A DNA stretch of 6,685 bases from Chloroflexota bacterium (GCA_021796315.1 JAJYOH010000342.1:1-6685), one strand, 5' to 3'; shown: positions 1 to 6,513, counted from the stretch's first letter. Notes: generated by a model not told the origin, from the sequence alone. Translations and numbers: made by a program.

Positions 1-45
1 GCCACCCTGGCCGCGATCGGGATAGGAGAGGATAGTAGTGTTCAT
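1..45 (-). CDS. Probable DNA methylase, N-terminal 15 codons only
   Basis: A - strand reading frame starts with ATG at 45-43 and stays open to the window edge, giving MNTTILSYPDRGQGG. The SYPDRG segment right after the start resembles the N-terminus of DNA methylases often carried on integrative elements and phages, where it is followed by a G-x-W/Y-RGNCSG-type segment; that part lies outside the window. The start is supported by AGGAG at 60-56, 10 bases upstream, and by an ATGA overlap with the stop of the gene before it (TGA at 44-42), so the two are probably translationally coupled. With only 15 residues visible the family call is an inference from motif memory. If right, it suggests that the left flank is itself part of a mobile element. 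Confidence 0.5.
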   Translation of the reverse strand, partial: MNTTILSYPDRGQGG

Positions 46-312
46 TGTGTACGTGCTCCTTTGTCGTGGATCCAACCCATGCTACACGCCAATTCCACAA
101 TCCAATCGGGTGTATTGGCATACAAACGGTTTAATCCACAGGAGTCGTCATGGTAGCACCATGAGTTTACAGTAGCCTGGTCACCAAGCTTTTCATAGTA
201 GCCTTCGCCTTGAACGATTCCCCAAGGGGATTGAAGATCGTTTGCTTTGCATATTTCGATGTGCGCGGCTCGATCGGCGGTCGTGCAAATCACGCCAGTG
301 TTAATAGCGTCC
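42..312 (-). pseudogene. Small hypothetical gene, 5' end cut off by the transposon left tip
   Basis: The - strand frame from the transposon edge at 312 to the TGA at 44-42 encodes about 89 residues beginning DAINTGVICTT and ending HDKGARTQ. I do not recognise the family. Visible features are several cysteines (VICTT, EICK, NSWCYHDDSCG, ELACSMG), two Trp-rich patches and no membrane segment. It overlaps the start of the downstream methylase-like gene by ATGA, a sign that it is a real member of that operon and not a chance ORF. Its original N-terminus is missing: upstream of 312 the frame runs into transposon left-end sequence, where it stays open to a GTG at 437-435 without a convincing ribosome site. 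The native gene was therefore interrupted by the insertion or a later rearrangement. Confidence 0.55.
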
Positions 313-350
313 TGTCGTGTCTCATATAACTGTGGAATGGAATGAGGTTT
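313..350 (+). repeat. Left terminal repeat L1 (outermost TnsB-type site)
   Basis: It begins TGTCGTG, followed by TCTCATATAACTGTGGAAT. The right-end counterpart, read inward from 6580, is TGTCGCG then TCTCACGTAACTCTGGAAT. The two agree at 27 of 33 positions. About 65 bp of non-repeat sequence separates L1 from the next site, an asymmetry that could help distinguish the two ends. Confidence 0.88.
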
Positions 351-351
351 T

Positions 352-408
352 TGGGGGCTTAATACGCTCCTAAATTGCCGAAACAGCAAAAAATAGGCTC
401 TGGGGGCT
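352..408 (+). repeat. Pair of TGGGGGCT direct repeats in the left end
   Basis: TGGGGGCT occurs at 352-359 and again at 401-408, a start-to-start spacing of 49 bp, in the gap between TnsB-type sites L1 and L2. The second copy runs into the candidate -10 element. The pair could bind a protein or be chance; nothing else supports a role. Confidence 0.3.
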
Positions 409-413
409 ATACT
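408..413 (+). promoter_or_regulatory. Candidate -10 element for the tns operon
   Basis: TATACT matches TATAAT at five of six positions and lies 97 bp upstream of the tnsA start, in the only part of the left end not occupied by repeats. No good -35 box is visible 16-18 bp upstream (the nearest hexamers are around AGCAAA), so the call is weak. If used, transcription would start near 420, at the edge of repeat L2. Confidence 0.3.
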
Positions 414-416
414 GAA

Positions 417-447
417 TCTTGAGTGATCCTGGAACACGGAGATTCTG
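417..447 (+). repeat. Left-end repeat L2 (degenerate TnsB-type site)
   Basis: It shares CTGGAA followed by ACGGAGATT with the consensus unit, but its first half (TCTTGAGTGATC) is degenerate and needs small gaps to align. It abuts L3 directly, giving a pitch of about 31 bp. Confidence 0.7.
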
Positions 448-479
448 TCTCACGTAACTCTGGAATGCGGAGATTTCAT
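448..479 (+). repeat. Left-end repeat L3 (best-preserved TnsB-type site)
   Basis: The 32-bp unit starts TCTCACGTAACTCTGGAAT and ends GCGGAGATTTCAT. It matches right-end repeat R2 (inward orientation) at 29 of 32 positions, which links the two ends and defines the repeat unit. It lies directly upstream of tnsA. Confidence 0.85.
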
Positions 480-480
480 C

Positions 481-500
481 CACTGTAACTCAAGAAAGGA
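481..500 (+). repeat. Left-end partial repeat L4 overlapping the tnsA ribosome site
   Basis: CACTGTAACTCAAGAAAGGA follows L3 at the same pitch and resembles the first part of R2 (CACGTAACTCAAGAA). Its 3' part is the AAAGGAG Shine-Dalgarno of tnsA at 495-501. A protein bound at L3-L4 would therefore sit on the 5' leader of the operon. Confidence 0.6.
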
Positions 501-510
501 GCCTATTCTC

Positions 511-1203
511 ATGAGCATGAAACGAAAGCCGCCCATAGGCAATGTGCGATGCACGATCAGCCTGGGCAATAATTTCCATGGGGTGACCACGAACAAACGG
601 GGTCACCTCGTTCAATTTGAATCGGAGCAAGAGCGGAAACTTATCTTGTTGCTGGAACGAGATCCATTAGTTGTGGACTATGTCAGCCAGCCTGAAACGC
701 TGCGCTTTAGCGATGAGAAAGGTCACCAGCGGAGATACACGCCGGACTTTCAAGTTTGGCGCGCCAATGGGCAAATTGAACTGCACGAAGTAACAATTCA
801 GTCCCGGCGTGAAAGCCGCCACACATTAGGGGCGCGCGAAGCAGCTGCGCGCCTGATCTGCGAAGAGCGCGGCTGGCGATACGTAGTGCATACGGATCAA
901 ACTTTGCCATCGGGGTTCGAATATGCGAGCCTCGATTTTTTATCTGCGTTTCGGGCAGAAGCACACATTGATCTTGAATCTGCGGTTTGGTGGCTGGAGA
1001 ATTTGAGAGGGCTGGGACAGGTTCACCCTAGATCGGTGATCAGCCAGCGAGGGCTGGGTTTGAGGCAGGATATTTTGTTGAACAGTCTGTATAACCTGCT
1101 ATGGCATGGCAAAGTCGATATGAACTGGCATCAGCCATTTTTCTGGCAGGGTGATTTTCATCCCCAGGCACGCATTTGGCTTCCAGAAGGAGGTGCGTCA
1201 TGA
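511..1203 (+). CDS. tnsA: TnsA-like transposon-end endonuclease (restriction-enzyme-like nuclease)
   Basis: At 230 aa this is a compact TnsA-type subunit, the partner of TnsB that in Tn7 cuts the 5' strands at the element ends so that excision is double-stranded (cut-and-paste). The N-terminal nuclease fold is visible: FESEQER at 36-42 supplies the helix-1 acidic residue (E41 most likely), QPETLRF at 60-66, then YTPDFQV at 76-82 with the PD Asp (D79), then LHEVT at 91-95. In Tn7 TnsA and most PD-(D/E)xK nucleases the last element ends in Lys; here the aligned position is T95. Residues about 150-230 look like a winged-helix C-terminal domain (SLYNLLWHGKV, ARIWLP). The ATG at 511 is preferred because AAAGGAG ends 9 bases upstream; an ATG at 517 is less well spaced. 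The TGA overlaps the tnsB ATG (ATGA). Confidence 0.85.
   Translation: MSMKRKPPIGNVRCTISLGNNFHGVTTNKRGHLVQFESEQERKLILLLERDPLVVDYVSQPETLRFSDEKGHQRRYTPDFQVWRANGQIELHEVTIQSRRESRHTLGAREAAARLICEERGWRYVVHTDQTLPSGFEYASLDFLSAFRAEAHIDLESAVWWLENLRGLGQVHPRSVISQRGLGLRQDILLNSLYNLLWHGKVDMNWHQPFFWQGDFHPQARIWLPEGGAS
1188..1193 (+). promoter_or_regulatory. Strong Shine-Dalgarno that fixes the tnsB start
   Basis: AGGAGG lies inside the last codons of tnsA, 6 bases before the ATG at 1200. It argues against a TTG at 1176 upstream in the same frame, which would place this site inside the coding sequence. Confidence 0.8.
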
Positions 1204-3380
1204 AGTCGACCAGAACCTATCCTCTCACTGCAGCCGATGTTCTTCAAACGGGTCATTGGTTTTCATATGTCTCCGAACCGTTTGAGATCATGGCCTGGGA
1301 CTCCAAAAAGCCCTTGAATGTGGATGCGCGCTCGGCAAATACCGGAGCTATTCGTCATTTCACAATCACAGAATTATTTGGCGCACAGCTTGTTACTCGA
1401 TTTGCATCCACACGCAAAGAATTGGATAGCCGGACGGGAAATTTAATTTCTGGTGGCGCTGCTGATACCCAAACCTTACCTGAGCAACTTTTCAAACGAG
1501 CAGATCACATCATTGAAATAGTGGAAGCAGTGCAGGGCCAGATTGATCGTCTCAAGCGCCAGTATCAGGTTGCCGCCAAACCATTCTCGATTGCAGATAT
1601 AACGGAACAGGCTTGCCAATTGATTGCAACGCCAGTCTCACGAAGTTCATACTATGCTTATCGCAGATTATGGCAATTGGGTTCTGGGGATCGAGCATTA
1701 ATCGCATCGGCACTGCATCGCAAGACGTTTGGCGAAACGCGAATTGACCCAAGTGAACAGCATTTCATAGACACCGTGATCCAACGCTTTTATCGAAGCA
1801 ATCCGCCCTTGCGTATTCAGACTGTGTACAACATTGCCCAACAGCTATGGCAATTCAACCGGCATTGGTGGATAGACACGGGCCGAGCAATGGGCCGGGA
1901 TTTTGATGATCTGCTCGAACGTCTGCTGGATGGGCGCAAGCAGGTTGATGATTTGTTGTCCGATCCAACACAAATCCAGCGATTGACACAAATCAGGTTG
2001 CTCTCGCGTGCATCCTTCTATCGGTATGTAAAGTGGTTCACGACCCAATCTGGGGAGGGTGAGAAAACTTTTATTATCCGCCAGGGCCCAGCTGATTGGG
2101 AAGCCAACTTTCTCGTTTTTGATCGCTTTGCCCAAACGGCTGTCCTGCCTTTACAGTATGTCTTTGCGGATCACTACTTGCTGGATGTTCTCCATGTTGA
2201 TGATGAATTCCGCGAAGTGGTTGGCCGATTATGGCTCACCCTGCTGATCGATGCTTTTTCGCGCGCGGTCCTGGGGATCTACCTGGCCTATGATGCGCCT
2301 TGCATTGAGAGCATTCAAGGGGCATTACATCATGCCATCTGGCCCAAGCTTGGGTTGGATCAATATGGCATCAATTTGCCTTGGAACTGCTATGGCATTC
2401 CACAACACTTATCACTGGACAATGCCTGGGCTCATCACAGTTATTCATTGGAAGATCTTGCCAAAGCCCTTGGAGGAGGCGGCAGGTACACCCAAATGGA
2501 GCTTGATTTTCGCCCACCCTACCAAGCCCGCTATGGGGCTTTGGTTGAACGATTGTTTGGAAACCTGTCTGGCCAGATTCGGGAACTGTTGCCGGGAGCG
2601 ATCCTTCAACCCAGCCAACGTCACTGGCATAATGCCAACCAAGCCGCCTGTTTGTTATATCGGGACCTCCTCCGCATTGTGCACCAATTAATTGTGGATT
2701 ATATGCACACACCTCATCGGGAGTTGGAGGGAATGACCCCTCACGAGAAGTGGCTGCACGGATTGGAATTAATGACCCCACTTCCCCCGCCCCTCACACC
2801 ACACTTGGAGCGCTCCTTCTGGCGGCTGAATCCGGAAACCCGGATCGCCACTCGTGAAGGGTTGGCGTTGTTCGGTTTACATTACTGGGAGGTTGGATTA
2901 GCAGGTCTGCGCAGCCGAGATCGCCAGGGACGCCAAAGACGATATCATTTGCGATACACCCCGGAGGATGTGAGTCGGGTTGCCGTATTTGAAAATGGGA
3001 TTTGGCTGGGAGATGCTTATGCCCGTGAGCTGCGTTTGGTGGATGGCAGCTACGAATCGGTGAGTCTATGGGAAATGAAATTAGCAAAAGATCTGATCCG
3101 CCAGCGCGATCAGCAGCATAGATTGCGCCCTCATTCCTGGCTGGTTCATATCCTTGAAGCCAGGGAATTGATCGAACAGCGCCAAACGGAACAGAAGTTA
3201 ATCCGCCGCAAATTGCAGCGATTACGAGAGCAACGACCTGGCAGGCCGCGCAGTGATTCAACGGCCCAGTTATTGGAAGTGGGGCAAATTGCACAGGCTG
3301 AACAACTCATGACCGAGATGAAGTCTAAAGATACCGATCCTCGAACCCGGCTTTTGGAAACACTCAGAGAGGTGCTCTGA
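1200..3380 (+). CDS. tnsB: TnsB-like DDE transposase
   Basis: This 726-aa protein is the RNase H-fold transposase that binds the end repeats, cuts the 3' strands and joins them to the target. N-terminal DNA-binding helices occupy about 95-280 and include two SxxSxYYxY/SFYRY-like recognition segments (SRSSYYAYRR at 147-156; SRASFYRYVKWF at 269-280). The catalytic core follows: VFADHYLLDV (D324), GRLWLTLLIDAFSR (342-355), LSLDNAW (D407) and ARYGALVERLFG (E450). YMHTPHRELEGMTPHEKW (501-518) is the usual end of the integrase core in this family. A beta-rich domain follows at about 530-625, then a basic, probably coiled helix at 650-680 and a C-terminal tail that in TnsB proteins contacts TnsC. 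ATG 1200 is chosen over TTG 1176 because AGGAGG sits 6 bases upstream. Length and triad are intact. It overlaps tnsA by four bases and tnsC by one. Confidence 0.93.
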   Translation: MKSTRTYPLTAADVLQTGHWFSYVSEPFEIMAWDSKKPLNVDARSANTGAIRHFTITELFGAQLVTRFASTRKELDSRTGNLISGGAADTQTLPEQLFKRADHIIEIVEAVQGQIDRLKRQYQVAAKPFSIADITEQACQLIATPVSRSSYYAYRRLWQLGSGDRALIASALHRKTFGETRIDPSEQHFIDTVIQRFYRSNPPLRIQTVYNIAQQLWQFNRHWWIDTGRAMGRDFDDLLERLLDGRKQVDDLLSDPTQIQRLTQIRLLSRASFYRYVKWFTTQSGEGEKTFIIRQGPADWEANFLVFDRFAQTAVLPLQYVFADHYLLDVLHVDDEFREVVGRLWLTLLIDAFSRAVLGIYLAYDAPCIESIQGALHHAIWPKLGLDQYGINLPWNCYGIPQHLSLDNAWAHHSYSLEDLAKALGGGGRYTQMELDFRPPYQARYGALVERLFGNLSGQIRELLPGAILQPSQRHWHNANQAACLLYRDLLRIVHQLIVDYMHTPHRELEGMTPHEKWLHGLELMTPLPPPLTPHLERSFWRLNPETRIATREGLALFGLHYWEVGLAGLRSRDRQGRQRRYHLRYTPEDVSRVAVFENGIWLGDAYARELRLVDGSYESVSLWEMKLAKDLIRQRDQQHRLRPHSWLVHILEARELIEQRQTEQKLIRRKLQRLREQRPGRPRSDSTAQLLEVGQIAQAEQLMTEMKSKDTDPRTRLLETLREVL

Positions 3381-4588
3381 TGAATGCATTGCTTTCTTTA
3401 GATACAACTCACCCCGCGTTGCGAACATTGGATCTTGATCTGAACATGAATGTCTGCTCGCGATTGGAGGATTTGCGCGCATGGACAGAAGCCTGGCAAC
3501 TGGAAGACAGACAACTACAACAGCAGGTGGAGGCATTGGATCCAAATCGCAGAGCCGATGTGTTGCGTGGAAGCCAGCTTTCGAGTCTGCGCCGCCAATT
3601 GACGTTGAAGATCACTCAACAGCCGATCTATCTAAATCCCGATACAGTTCGCCAAGCCGGTTTTCCCAGTCTGCGACAACACCTGGCTTCACAGTATGCT
3701 CATCTGGATGTGGACGATCGGCTTCTGTGGCTGACCAATCTCTATTTCCTTTTGACGCCTACTCTGCAGGCGCTGATCGAGAAGCTGGATACCATTCGCC
3801 GATATCGCAGTATTGGACAACAACGTTGTTTCCTGGTGGGCGGTGTTTCAGGCGCGGGGAAAAGCAGTCTGCTGAATTGGTATGCAGTGAATTACCTGCC
3901 AGTGGTGCAAGCCAGACGCAACTATGTTCCTGTGATCAAGATCGATGCACCGGTTGGCAACCGTTCACCCAAGCCCTTGTTCCAACGCATGCTTCTTGCT
4001 TGCGGAGCGGCCACTCTGCGCGGCGACGAAGAACATTATCTTCAATTGCTGGAGCTTTATTTTCAGCAATGCGGCGTGGAACTGCTCATCGTGGATGAAG
4101 TAGAGCATATCACCCAGACCGGCTTGCGCCGCCGGTTGTTGGAATTAACCAACCTGACCGGTGTGCCAATCGTTTGTGCTTCCTGCAATCCGATTGCGTG
4201 GACTACCGGGGATGCCGAGGTTCAGGGACGTTGGAACGACTATTTCGAATTGGTGCAATTCACAGGTCCGCGCTTGGATGCCTTCCTAACCATGCTGGAC
4301 TTGCTGTTACCCTTCGAACAGGATGGGTATCTGGGTTTGCGAGAAATTACAGACGAGGCCAGCAAGAAAACCGCGGATGGACCAGCTCATTACATTGAAC
4401 AGTGGACGGATGGTATTTTGCGCGAGGTGATGGTGTTGCTCATGGATGCCTGTTTCAAGGCCATCTCTACCAGGCAGCCGCGGTTGACTTTGGATATTTT
4501 GAATCAGGCCTGGCGGGATATCAAACGCGCCAAGGTGGTTAATTTTCTGGACATCCTCCAGGCGCGGAGTGGAGTCGCCTATGCCTGA
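3380..4588 (+). CDS. tnsC: TnsC-like AAA+ ATPase, transposition regulator
   Basis: This 402-aa protein is the ATP-dependent regulator that in Tn7-like systems assembles on target DNA, receives the TnsD/TniQ signal and activates TnsA-TnsB. Walker A is GVSGAGKS at 155-162 (K161). Walker B is ELLIVDEVEHI at 234-244 (D239, E240). A sensor-1-like segment is VPIVCASCN at 262-270, with a polar residue ending the strand. GRWNDYFELVQF at 283-294 corresponds to the arginine-bearing segment that precedes the lid in TniB/TnsC proteins. A region of about 140 residues precedes the ATPase core, including a Gln/Arg-rich probable coil at 28-75; I do not recognise it, but N-terminal extensions contacting TniQ are known in TnsC proteins. 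The ATG shares its first base with the tnsB TGA, with GAGAGG 7 bases upstream. A TniB label would be an alternative; the presence of TnsA favours TnsC. Confidence 0.9.
   Translation: MNALLSLDTTHPALRTLDLDLNMNVCSRLEDLRAWTEAWQLEDRQLQQQVEALDPNRRADVLRGSQLSSLRRQLTLKITQQPIYLNPDTVRQAGFPSLRQHLASQYAHLDVDDRLLWLTNLYFLLTPTLQALIEKLDTIRRYRSIGQQRCFLVGGVSGAGKSSLLNWYAVNYLPVVQARRNYVPVIKIDAPVGNRSPKPLFQRMLLACGAATLRGDEEHYLQLLELYFQQCGVELLIVDEVEHITQTGLRRRLLELTNLTGVPIVCASCNPIAWTTGDAEVQGRWNDYFELVQFTGPRLDAFLTMLDLLLPFEQDGYLGLREITDEASKKTADGPAHYIEQWTDGILREVMVLLMDACFKAISTRQPRLTLDILNQAWRDIKRAKVVNFLDILQARSGVAYA
4571..4574 (+). promoter_or_regulatory. Shine-Dalgarno that decides the tnsD start
   Basis: GGAG lies 6 bases before the ATG at 4581. 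An upstream in-frame GTG at 4569 would overlap this site and has only a less well-placed GGAG (4566-4569) running into it, so ATG 4581 is preferred. Confidence 0.65.
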
Positions 4589-6446
4589 AGACTGGTTTTT
4601 TGAATCGCTTCCTTTACATCCTGCCCCATATCCTGGAGAATGTTTGAGCGGTTATCTGCTGAGACTGGCTGATCTAAACGGCTATAGCATTTTCTGGGAT
4701 CTGGTGGGCGACCTGTTTCCAAGCTGGGGTAAGCCCCAACAAATTAACAAACTGAAATGGGAATACCCATTGAATGATTGGGGACGCATTCCTCTGCGTA
4801 CCGGCTTGACCCCGGGTGAATTGACTCGATTGACCATAGCTCCGTGGGTGGAGAAGTTTCGCCGCCCGCCCGATCTCAATCGCTCGACCTATTTGAGTCC
4901 AGGTCATTTTCTCAGAGGTTTAGTGAATCCGGTTCTGAGAGTTTGTCCTCTTTGCTTGCAGTCTCAACCTTACCTACGACTGATGTGGCGGTTAATCTCT
5001 GTGACCACCTGCCTTGAGCATGGCTGTTTGCTTCAAGATAAATGCTCGGCCTGCGGCAGTACGCTGACGCCAGTGAGTCAGGACCACCTCTATTTGCATT
5101 GTCCAACTTGTGGCACCGACCTTCGCTCTTTGCCTGTGATGAAAGCACCCCCAGACACCCTGAAGGCGCAAAGGCACAAGCAGGATGGTTTCCATTTCTT
5201 GCTCGACCCGGCCACTGCCCTCACGCAAGATAATGCAGATGCCCACCATGATCCTTCTCGTGCCCTTGGCTTGAAATTCCACTATCTACGTGACCAAGCT
5301 GGCATTTCCCCAAAAGGCATGGCTAAGAAAGCGAGCCTAACTGTGGATGTGATCACCTCTTTGGAATATGGCGCTCTGTCTCCTCTGGAGCATTACCTAA
5401 GTTATCTCGAAGCCTTGCAATTCTCTTGGAGAGAGTTTGCTGCATTAGAAGTGCCGGATGAATTTGTGCAGACTCTTCAAACACCTCGTCTTATGCAACT
5501 CCGTCTTTGCCCAAACCCAAAATGCCCCAACCATCTTTCGCCTCCTGACATACGCGTGCTAATGTTGAGAGATATCCCAGAACAACAAATTGCCCGTTTC
5601 CGTTGCACAACCTGCGGCCGAAGATTTACCCGTTCTTATGATGGGGCTTTACGGGTGAAGGGGCGTCATCCCCGACTTCACGCCGGGGAGCCACATATCC
5701 TGAGAAAGCCGCAAGAGGAAATTACGACTCTAATCGAGATGGGAACGCGGGGCGAATGCAACCGCACCATCGCACATCGACTGGGATGGGGTGAAAAGAC
5801 GATCCGGATTTACTGGGGTGCCCTTGGATTGGAAGAGCAGGTTCATACTGCTCAAGCGAAACGACGAGCCGAAGAAAGACTCAAACGATGTTTAACACTG
5901 CATTCCAAGATACGGGTTATCCTGGATTCTTTGCTTGAGCAAAATCGGAAAGTTACTTTGCGACAGATTAGCCGGGCACTCGGCACCCACAGCGATTACC
6001 TACATAGCCACCCAGAGCAGGCAGAATATGTGCGCCTGATGATCAAGCATCATAACATTCGTATACGGCAGCAAAGAGATGACGCTGTATTTGCTCAAAT
6101 TACGCAAAGCATTGAGAACTTGCAAGGGTGCAGCCATATTGTGAAAATTGAAGAGATTTCCAGCCAAGCTGGTCTTTCTTACAAGCAACTGTGCGACCAT
6201 TATCCCCAACTTCGCTTGAAAATTCATGAGGCAATTCAGGCGCATCGTGCATGGCTTAGAAAAGTACAGATTGAGAGCCAGGTTCAGCAAATTGATGCTG
6301 CTGCAAGGCATCTAATTGATCAAGGACGATATCTCAACTACCATTCGATTTTAAACACAGCTGGATTGAGCCCTTATGCCGATAAATCTGCTCCGATCCG
6401 CGATGCGCTTATACGCTGGATTGGCAACTTTGCTCCGCGTGACTAA
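4581..6446 (+). CDS. tnsD: TnsD/TniQ-family target selector with embedded Cro/CI-like HTH
   Basis: This 621-aa protein has the TniQ layout. It has an N-terminal segment (LPLHPAPYPGECLSGYLLRLA, 10-30) and a zinc region CPLC (122-125), W136, CLEH (144-147), CSAC (155-158), plus an extra CPTC (174-177). A second zinc ribbon is C310/C315 with C342/C345 followed by RRFTRSYDG, as in TnsD proteins. Between the two zinc regions, about 228-288 (LGLKFHYLRDQAGISPKGMA ... ITSLEYGALSP) resembles a Cro/CI (XRE) helix-turn-helix, which is unusual for this family. After the ribbon comes an HTH at about 376-417, then three similar stretches (about 442-495, 503-555, 567-615). Each is a helix, an HTH-like segment such as ISSQAGLSYKQL, and a closing helix. 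This should be the sequence-specific DNA reader that recruits TnsC. ATG 4581 overlaps tnsC by 8 bases. Confidence 0.9.
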   Translation: MPEDWFFESLPLHPAPYPGECLSGYLLRLADLNGYSIFWDLVGDLFPSWGKPQQINKLKWEYPLNDWGRIPLRTGLTPGELTRLTIAPWVEKFRRPPDLNRSTYLSPGHFLRGLVNPVLRVCPLCLQSQPYLRLMWRLISVTTCLEHGCLLQDKCSACGSTLTPVSQDHLYLHCPTCGTDLRSLPVMKAPPDTLKAQRHKQDGFHFLLDPATALTQDNADAHHDPSRALGLKFHYLRDQAGISPKGMAKKASLTVDVITSLEYGALSPLEHYLSYLEALQFSWREFAALEVPDEFVQTLQTPRLMQLRLCPNPKCPNHLSPPDIRVLMLRDIPEQQIARFRCTTCGRRFTRSYDGALRVKGRHPRLHAGEPHILRKPQEEITTLIEMGTRGECNRTIAHRLGWGEKTIRIYWGALGLEEQVHTAQAKRRAEERLKRCLTLHSKIRVILDSLLEQNRKVTLRQISRALGTHSDYLHSHPEQAEYVRLMIKHHNIRIRQQRDDAVFAQITQSIENLQGCSHIVKIEEISSQAGLSYKQLCDHYPQLRLKIHEAIQAHRAWLRKVQIESQVQQIDAAARHLIDQGRYLNYHSILNTAGLSPYADKSAPIRDALIRWIGNFAPRD

Positions 6447-6453
6447 CCATGAA

Positions 6454-6485
6454 TGTTCCGCCTGGGGATCGTCCCAGGCGGAACA
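6454..6485. terminator. 13-bp perfect hairpin after tnsD, probable operon terminator
   Basis: TGTTCCGCCTGGG (6454-6466) pairs perfectly with CCCAGGCGGAACA (6473-6485) around a 6-base loop, starting 8 bases after the tnsD stop. The 3' flank is AAAAGGG, not a T-run. A T7 run comes 17 bases later (6502-6508), directly after the palindrome TCTTGCAAGA (6492-6501). The structure should end or stabilise the tns mRNA, and in the other direction may shield the operon from transcription entering at the right end. It is not a textbook intrinsic terminator. Confidence 0.6.
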
Positions 6486-6491
6486 AAAGGG

Positions 6492-6508
6492 TCTTGCAAG
6501 ATTTTTTT
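6492..6508 (+). terminator. Palindrome followed by T7 run, possible second part of the terminator
   Basis: TCTTGCAAGA is a perfect 10-bp palindrome immediately followed by seven T. The stem would be short with almost no loop, so it is weak alone, but it may act together with the larger hairpin just upstream. Confidence 0.35.
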
Positions 6509-6513
6509 CTCAT

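Noticed and set aside
297..301. AGTGT in the left flank matches AGTGT right after the right tip and might be a target duplication.
   Set aside because: It lies 11 bp away from the left tip at 313, whereas a duplication should abut the tip. TGTCG at 313 matches the right terminus exactly, so moving the boundary is not justified. A 5-mer match nearby is expected by chance.
1176..1199. TTG start extending tnsB by eight residues.
   Set aside because: The extension would include the AGGAGG ribosome site itself; ATG 1200 is spaced correctly from it and forms an ATGA junction with tnsA.
2251..2781. Long open frames on both strands inside tnsB (for example 2251-2691 + and 2371-2781 -).
   Set aside because: They overlap the DDE catalytic core in other frames, have unnatural composition and lack ribosome sites; they are shadows of tnsB.
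3481..4098. A 205-residue open frame on the + strand inside tnsC.
   Set aside because: It is rich in Ser, Arg and Cys with no domain pattern and lies across the Walker A/B coding sequence; it is an out-of-frame shadow.
4569..4580. GTG start extending tnsD by four residues.
   Set aside because: GGAG at 4571-4574 is ideally placed for ATG 4581, and the added residues match nothing known in the family.
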